Source: Clostridium vitabionis (GTDB taxonomy: Bacteria; Bacillota; Clostridia; Lachnospirales; Lachnospiraceae). From it: a stretch of DNA of 64,000 nt. Of this stretch, positions 60,360-64,000 are shown piece after piece. Position 1 is the first letter of the stretch. Every line of letters begins with the position of its first letter. The notes under the pieces were generated by a model. The model did no database searches and was not told the origin of the DNA. It saw only the letters and a list, made by a program, of their open reading frames with translations. A program made the position numbers and the translations under genes. The stretch spans positions 1 through 64,000 of the forward strand of contig NZ_JADKQA010000008.1 in assembly GCF_015351765.1 (NCBI RefSeq), given 5' to 3'.

Positions 60360-61646
60360 TTATCCGTTCTTTACCGCGTTGAAACCATTTTCCAGATCAG
60401 CGATGATATCGTCGATGTGCTCGGTGCCGATGGAGAGGCGGATGGTATTCTGATGGATGCCTGCTGCCTCGAGCTCCTCCGGGGTGAGCTGCGCGTGTGT
60501 CGTGGAAGCCGGATGGATAACCAGGGACTTCACATCGGCGACATTGGCCAGAAGGGAGAAGATCTTCAGGTTATCGATGAACCGGAACGCCTCGGCCTTT
60601 CCGCCCTTGATATTGAAGGTGAAAATGCTCGCGCCGCCGTTCGGGAAATAGCGCTCATAGAGGGCATGATCCGGATGATCCGGAAGGGACGGATGGTTTA
60701 CACTCTCTACCAGCGGATGCTTGGAGAGGTACTCGACAACCTTCTTGGTATTCTCCACCTGGCGGTCAATCCGGAGGGAGAGCGTCTCGGTGCCCTGCAG
60801 CAGAAGGAAAGCATTGAACGGGGAAATCGTCGCGCCGGTATCCCGGAGCAGGATTGCGCGGACGTAGGTCACAAACGCGGCCGGGCCTGCGGCATCAACG
60901 AAGGAAATGCCGTGATAGCTCGGGTTCGGGGCAGCGATCTGCGGATAATTGCCGCTCGCCTTCCAGTCAAACTTGCCGGAATCAACAATTACGCCGCCCA
61001 GTGTGGTTCCATGGCCGCCGATGAACTTAGTTGCGGAATGAACCACGATGTCCGCGCCGTGCTCAAACGGGCGGATCAGGTACGGGGTGCCGAAGGTATT
61101 GTCCACAACTACCGGCAGGCCGTGGCGGTGTGCAATCTCCGAGATGGCGTCGATATCCGGGATGTCGCTGTTCGGGTTGCCCAGCGTCTCGATATAAACC
61201 ACGCGGGTGTTCGGGCGGATCGCGGCCTCAACCTCGTCCAGCTTGTGAACATCGACAAACGTGGTGGAAATTCCGTAGTGGGACAGCGTGTGCTCAAGCA
61301 GGTTGAAGCTCCCGCCGTAGATGGTCTTCTGCGCGACAACATGGTCGCCCGCATTGGCCAGCGCCTCGATCGCGTAGGTCACTGCTGCAGCGCCGCTGGC
61401 GGTTGCCAGAGCTGCGGAGCCGCCCTCCAGGGCAGCGATTCTCTTCTCAAAAACATCCTGTGTCGAGTTGGTCAGGCGGCCGTAGATATTGCCGGCATCC
61501 TGGAGGCCGAAGCGCGCCTCCGCATGCGCGGAATTGTGGAAGACGTAGGATGTCGTCTGATAAATCGGAACCGCACGGGAATCGGTTGCCGGATCTGCCT
61601 GTTCCTGGCCTACATGAAGCTGAAGTGTCTCAAAATGATATGCCAT
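60360..61646 (-). CDS. metY: O-acetylhomoserine sulfhydrylase
   Basis: A 428-residue Cys/Met-metabolism PLP enzyme: YHFETLQLHVGQEQADPATD, SSALATASGAAA-type loop (GGSAALATASGAAAVTYAIE), the PLP lysine in HSATKFIGGHGTTLGGVIVD (about residue 210) and the C-terminal RLSIGTEHIDDIIADL. It makes homocysteine, or cysteine from O-acetylserine, using sulfide. It is preceded by a leader ORF and terminator that together look like an attenuator. Confidence 0.94.
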   Translation of the reverse strand: MAYHFETLQLHVGQEQADPATDSRAVPIYQTTSYVFHNSAHAEARFGLQDAGNIYGRLTNSTQDVFEKRIAALEGGSAALATASGAAAVTYAIEALANAGDHVVAQKTIYGGSFNLLEHTLSHYGISTTFVDVHKLDEVEAAIRPNTRVVYIETLGNPNSDIPDIDAISEIAHRHGLPVVVDNTFGTPYLIRPFEHGADIVVHSATKFIGGHGTTLGGVIVDSGKFDWKASGNYPQIAAPNPSYHGISFVDAAGPAAFVTYVRAILLRDTGATISPFNAFLLLQGTETLSLRIDRQVENTKKVVEYLSKHPLVESVNHPSLPDHPDHALYERYFPNGGASIFTFNIKGGKAEAFRFIDNLKIFSLLANVADVKSLVIHPASTTHAQLTPEELEAAGIHQNTIRLSIGTEHIDDIIADLENGFNAVKNG

Positions 61647-61731
61647 AATAATTTCCTCCTGATTGGACCGGCGGCTCTCCCCGCCGTGATCTGTCCCTCT
61701 TTGACTGGTCAATGTTTCCGCCTCATCGGGT

Positions 61732-61766
61732 AAAAAAGCCCGGTGAGAATTGTTTCTCTCCCGGGC
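61732..61766 (-). terminator. Conditional terminator in the metY leader
   Basis: On the minus strand GCCCGG pairs with CCGGGC, with an inner GAGA/TCTC, followed by six T (61732-61737). It lies 86 bases before metY, so unless suppressed it would block metY expression. Bases 61758-61767 of its 5' arm are perfectly complementary to 61833-61842 in the leader ORF, allowing an alternative antiterminator. Confidence 0.9.
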
Positions 61767-61805
61767 AAATGGTCATCGCGTATTCAAAGCCGAAGACAGC
61801 ACACT

Positions 61806-61895
61806 TCACCGTTCCGGCAGGCCATCTCTGTATGCCCGGGAGCCACACATTCGATTACAGCACATCATACAACACGCCATCGTCTGAACTGTCAT
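61806..61895 (-). CDS. Cys/Met-rich leader peptide of metY
   Basis: A 29-codon ORF with a strong GGGAGGTGG site 8 bases upstream. Residues 6-17 read MACCMMCCNRMC: five Cys (8, 9, 12, 13, 17) and four Met in twelve codons. Codons 18-21 contain the 10-base segment that can pair with the terminator arm. In the classical model, scarcity of charged tRNA-Cys (or tRNA-Met) would stall the ribosome on these codons, leave the segment free and prevent termination. It is not a recognised protein family. Confidence 0.8.
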   Translation of the reverse strand: MTVQTMACCMMCCNRMCGSRAYRDGLPER

Positions 61896-61951
61896 GGCTT
61901 CCACCTCCCTGCTTTTTGGAAATTCCTGTTTGATTTCCTTTCGATGGTGCC

Positions 61952-61980
61952 ATCATAGCCTATATATCCTATCTTGTCAA
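61952..61980 (-). promoter_or_regulatory. metY promoter
   Basis: TTGACA (61975-61980), a 17-bp spacer and TATGAT (61952-61957) on the minus strand give a start near 61945, about 50 bases before the leader ORF. No T-box or SAM-riboswitch features were recognised in the 300-base leader. Confidence 0.85.
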
Positions 61981-61999
61981 TAGGTTTACTTGGGTTTTT

Positions 62000-62599
62000 T
62001 CAAATTTTCTCAGTGGAATTGTCATCCGCCTGCCGGCGAACCTCCTCAATCCGGAAATCCGCACTCTCCCGGGAGAGCTGGAATATCAGCTTTTGCATGG
62101 ACACCTGGCGGATATCCCCGGCAATCGTCAGCGCAAAGCCGGACATTGCGCCGTCCGCGCTCTCGCCGAGGTGTTCGGACCGCTCCAGGTCATAGCCGTA
62201 ATCCCAGACCATGCCGAGAATCGCCGCCAGGGCTCCCGGCCGGTTCGGCCGCCGAAAGCTGAGTGAAACCCCGGTGCTCGGCGCATCCAGGGCAATCCCC
62301 CGGAACAGCGCCGCGGGAAGCTCCGGAAGAAGGTCAAAGAGCAGCCCGTACTGGAACATGCGGCTGGTCTCCATAATCTTTTTGACAACTGCCAGATATT
62401 CCTTCCGCCGATTCTCCGGAACCTCATCCCCGAGGCGTGCGAGAATTTCCGCTTCCCGGTCCGCACGGTAGATGGACGGGTCTCCCGAGGCTGCCTTCGC
62501 GCGGGCAACCTCCGCCGAACAGTCCATACGGTGCATGAGCAATTCGCGGATCGCCGGATCAATCCGGTCAATCTCCGCCCTGATTTCCTCAAGTGTCAT
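62000..62599 (-). CDS. Chorismate mutase with ACT-like domain
   Basis: A 199-residue protein: an AroQ-type helix bundle (MTLEEIRAEIDRIDPAIREL, then ARAKAASGDPSIYRADREAE) with the catalytic Arg/Lys/Glu positions, followed by an ACT-like regulatory part (GVSLSFRRPNRPGALAAILG). No prephenate dehydratase domain is present. It converts chorismate to prephenate. Its start overlaps the ldh stop by 4 bases, an unusual pairing. Confidence 0.85.
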   Translation of the reverse strand: MTLEEIRAEIDRIDPAIRELLMHRMDCSAEVARAKAASGDPSIYRADREAEILARLGDEVPENRRKEYLAVVKKIMETSRMFQYGLLFDLLPELPAALFRGIALDAPSTGVSLSFRRPNRPGALAAILGMVWDYGYDLERSEHLGESADGAMSGFALTIAGDIRQVSMQKLIFQLSRESADFRIEEVRRQADDNSTEKI

Positions 62600-63531
62600 C
62601 CTCTGCCCTCCGGGTGCCCGATCTCCTCCGCGCGGCGGATATGCCCGCGGATGATCTCACAGGATTTGTCAAACTGCGCCTTCTCCGCCGTGTCGAGAGG
62701 CAGCTCGATGATCTCCTCGATCCCGTTCCGTCCAATCCGGCAGGGGACACCGGCATGAAGATCTCTCTGCCCATACTGCCCGTCGAGCAGGACGGACGCC
62801 GGCAGTACCCGCTTCTCATCGCGGAGAATACAAGCCGCCATCTCCGCGAACGCACGCCCGATGCCGAACTCTGTGGACTTCTTTCCTTCAATGATCGTCA
62901 TCCCGCTCTGGCGCGTATCCTCGAGCAGTTCTTCCCGGCTGAGTCCGCACTCCGCAAAGGGTTTTCCGCCGATCCGGATCGCGGAAAACGGGATCATTGA
63001 CGAGTCCCCGTGCTCCCCCATGGAAAATGCCTGGATGGAGCTTCTCGCAACACCTGCCCGGAGAGACAGGGCGCGGATGAGGCGCGCAGTGTCCAGCAGT
63101 GTTCCTGTGCCGAAAATCCGGTGCCAGTCCATTTTCAGGTTTTTCCGGAGATAATCCGCGATGATGTCGCACGGATTTGTGATCGAGATCAGGATACCCC
63201 GGATCGGATATGGCCGGAGCTGTCCGATCAGCTCGTCGCACATTTCCACGGAGCGGTCCATCATATCCAGCCTGGTCTGCCCCGGCTTTCTCGCCTCCCC
63301 GATTGCGCAGCAGACAATATCTGAATCTACGACATCGCTGTAATCACCCGCCCGGACAACTGCCGCCCTGGGGGCAAAAGAAAGGCTGTCGGTCACATCG
63401 AGCGCCTGGGCGACAGCCTTGTCCCTGTCCTGATCAACCAGTACAATCTCATCGCAGAACATCGGCTGCGCCAGCGCATAGGCGCAGTGTGAGCCGACAT
63501 GCCCCGCACCGAGAATCGTAATCTTACTCAT
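62596..63531 (-). CDS. L-lactate/malate dehydrogenase family protein
   Basis: A 311-residue NAD-dependent dehydrogenase: MSKITILGAGHVGSHCAYAL (Rossmann), ARKPGQTRLDMMDRSVEM (mobile loop), SITNPCDI and the catalytic His in SMGEHGDSSM. The specificity-loop residue after GEARKPG is Gln, which favours lactate dehydrogenase over malate. The start at 63531 has AGGGAGGG about 9 bases upstream. Confidence 0.9.
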   Translation of the reverse strand: MSKITILGAGHVGSHCAYALAQPMFCDEIVLVDQDRDKAVAQALDVTDSLSFAPRAAVVRAGDYSDVVDSDIVCCAIGEARKPGQTRLDMMDRSVEMCDELIGQLRPYPIRGILISITNPCDIIADYLRKNLKMDWHRIFGTGTLLDTARLIRALSLRAGVARSSIQAFSMGEHGDSSMIPFSAIRIGGKPFAECGLSREELLEDTRQSGMTIIEGKKSTEFGIGRAFAEMAACILRDEKRVLPASVLLDGQYGQRDLHAGVPCRIGRNGIEEIIELPLDTAEKAQFDKSCEIIRGHIRRAEEIGHPEGRG

Positions 63532-63648
63532 AAGCATTCCCTCCCTGATGAACCCTGCTCTCCCGGCAAAAAATATCACTTCGCGCCCCTCGTGCCCCGG
63601 AAGAAGCTGCGCATCCGCTTTAAAGCATAAAACAAGCCGCTGTCTGCA

Positions 63649-63677
63649 ATTCTACTGAGCATGGGCTGTGATGTCAA
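63649..63677 (-). promoter_or_regulatory. Promoter of the ldh-chorismate mutase operon
   Basis: TTGACA (63672-63677), a 17-bp spacer and TAGAAT (63649-63654) on the minus strand, about 115 bases before the start codon. Confidence 0.75.
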
Positions 63678-63763
63678 GGCAAAAAAGGCAGCTGCTCAGG
63701 CCTCCGCAGCTCCCCCCGCAGCAGGCCCGGCGGCTCACGATCGCCCTGCCTCTCGCCTGGCGC

Positions 63764-63868
63764 GCTCACGCTCCGCTTCGCAGATAGCCACTCCACTAAA
63801 CTCGGACTGCGCTTTCGCTTGTCCTCATTAAGTGGCTGGTTATTGTTAAGTGCTCTGCGTAACAAAAA
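63764..63868 (-). repeat. 105-bp structured repeat, copy 2
   Basis: The complement matches 40814-40918 with seven differences. The core hairpin with the GC-GAAA-GC tip is unchanged, and the sequence again begins with the T-run of an intrinsic terminator, here that of tRNA-Cys. A 66-codon frame through it is not supported by a start signal. Confidence 0.75.
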
Positions 63869-63891
63869 GAGCACCCTGAAACAGGATGCTC
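63864..63891 (-). terminator. tRNA-Cys terminator
   Basis: On the minus strand GAGCATCCTG-ttt-CAGGGTGCTC is followed by TTTTTG, 9 bases after the tRNA end. Confidence 0.9.
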
Positions 63892-63900
63892 ATCAGAGAG

Positions 63901-63971
63901 AGGCGACAACCAGATTCGGACTGGTGATCAGGGTTTTGCAGACCCATGCCTTACCACTTGGCTATGTCGCC
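63901..63971 (-). tRNA. tRNA-Cys (GCA)
   Basis: The minus strand folds as a cloverleaf: acceptor GGCGACA/TGTCGCC, D-arm GCC/GGC, anticodon loop CTGCAAA with GCA, and T-arm ACCAG/CTGGT with loop TCCGAAT. The discriminator base is T (U73), an identity element of tRNA-Cys. CCA is not encoded. The top anticodon-stem pair is a T-T mismatch. Confidence 0.95.
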
Positions 63972-64000
63972 ATATAAAATTTTCAATGACCCCAACCAGA

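Noticed and set aside
61647-61999. SAM riboswitch or T-box in front of metY
   Set aside because: No T-box consensus or SAM-riboswitch core was recognised; the leader ORF and its pairing with the terminator explain the region better.
63674-63874. A 66-codon minus-strand protein shared with 40821-40942
   Set aside because: The shared peptide is a by-product of the 105-bp repeat; neither copy has a ribosome-binding site and both start just after terminators.

Overview
The window looks like a chromosomal segment of a Gram-positive anaerobe of the class Clostridia, most likely a fairly GC-rich member of the Lachnospiraceae. This is inferred from gene content and from protein sequences that resemble that family: a sufCBDSU operon, a MecA adaptor, a DUF951 gene beside rpsF-ssb-rpsR, a gdpP-rplI-dnaB operon, ATP-type PEP carboxykinase and a small 2[4Fe-4S] ferredoxin. 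No rRNA is present, so the genus cannot be fixed. A single tRNA-Cys(GCA) lies at the right edge.

Positions 1-20050 are an accessory island, lower in GC and full of cargo and gene fragments. From left to right it holds a PemK/MazF-like toxin cut by the window edge; an AbiE-type pair whose toxin has lost its centre; an arsR-radical SAM-DsbA operon; an arsR-acr3-permease-arsC-thioredoxin arsenic operon; the radical SAM 'mobile pair' cassette with its MarR regulator; two SirTM-like sirtuins with a divergent TetR gene; an orphan HsdR-N-like protein; a metallo-beta-lactamase/SDR pair whose TetR gene is split by an insertion sequence; a HigB/HigA toxin-antitoxin pair; and remnants of serine recombinases, RelB and phage genes. 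The island abuts the 3' end of the 23S rRNA uridine methyltransferase gene (20050-21525). Copies of that gene's last codons recur at 7501 and 12764, and a 26-bp exact repeat (7517-7542 and 20063-20088) looks like an attachment core. The gene end has therefore probably served as an integration site more than once.

Positions 20050-36323 are ordinary chromosome: aroC, a lactonase-family beta-propeller, a polyamine ABC transporter with its XRE-cupin regulator and a PotC-PotD fusion, then a tight minus-strand operon (tsaC-type gene, 39-aa membrane peptide, AIR-synthase-like protein, Lrp regulator, aminotransferase, trmL, MATE exporter) and a secreted GH18 protein with an SH3 domain. Positions 36575-38946 hold an unusual cluster of a Ser/Thr kinase fused to a degenerate MinD-like domain, a MinD/TadZ-like protein and a small protein.

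Positions 39430-64000 carry mecA, ferredoxin, a two-gene remnant of a tetronate-utilisation locus, dnaB-rplI-gdpP, pckA, rpsR-ssb-rpsF-DUF951-cobB, a DUF2156-Eis fusion, sufCBDSU, mutY, metY, a chorismate mutase-ACT gene, ldh and tRNA-Cys. The most notable regulatory feature is in front of metY (61732-61980): a strong promoter, a 29-codon leader ORF crowded with Cys and Met codons, a segment that can pair with the terminator arm, and an intrinsic terminator. This is the architecture of a ribosome-mediated attenuator. A 105-bp repeat able to fold into a GNRA-capped hairpin sits directly after two different terminators (40814 and 63868).
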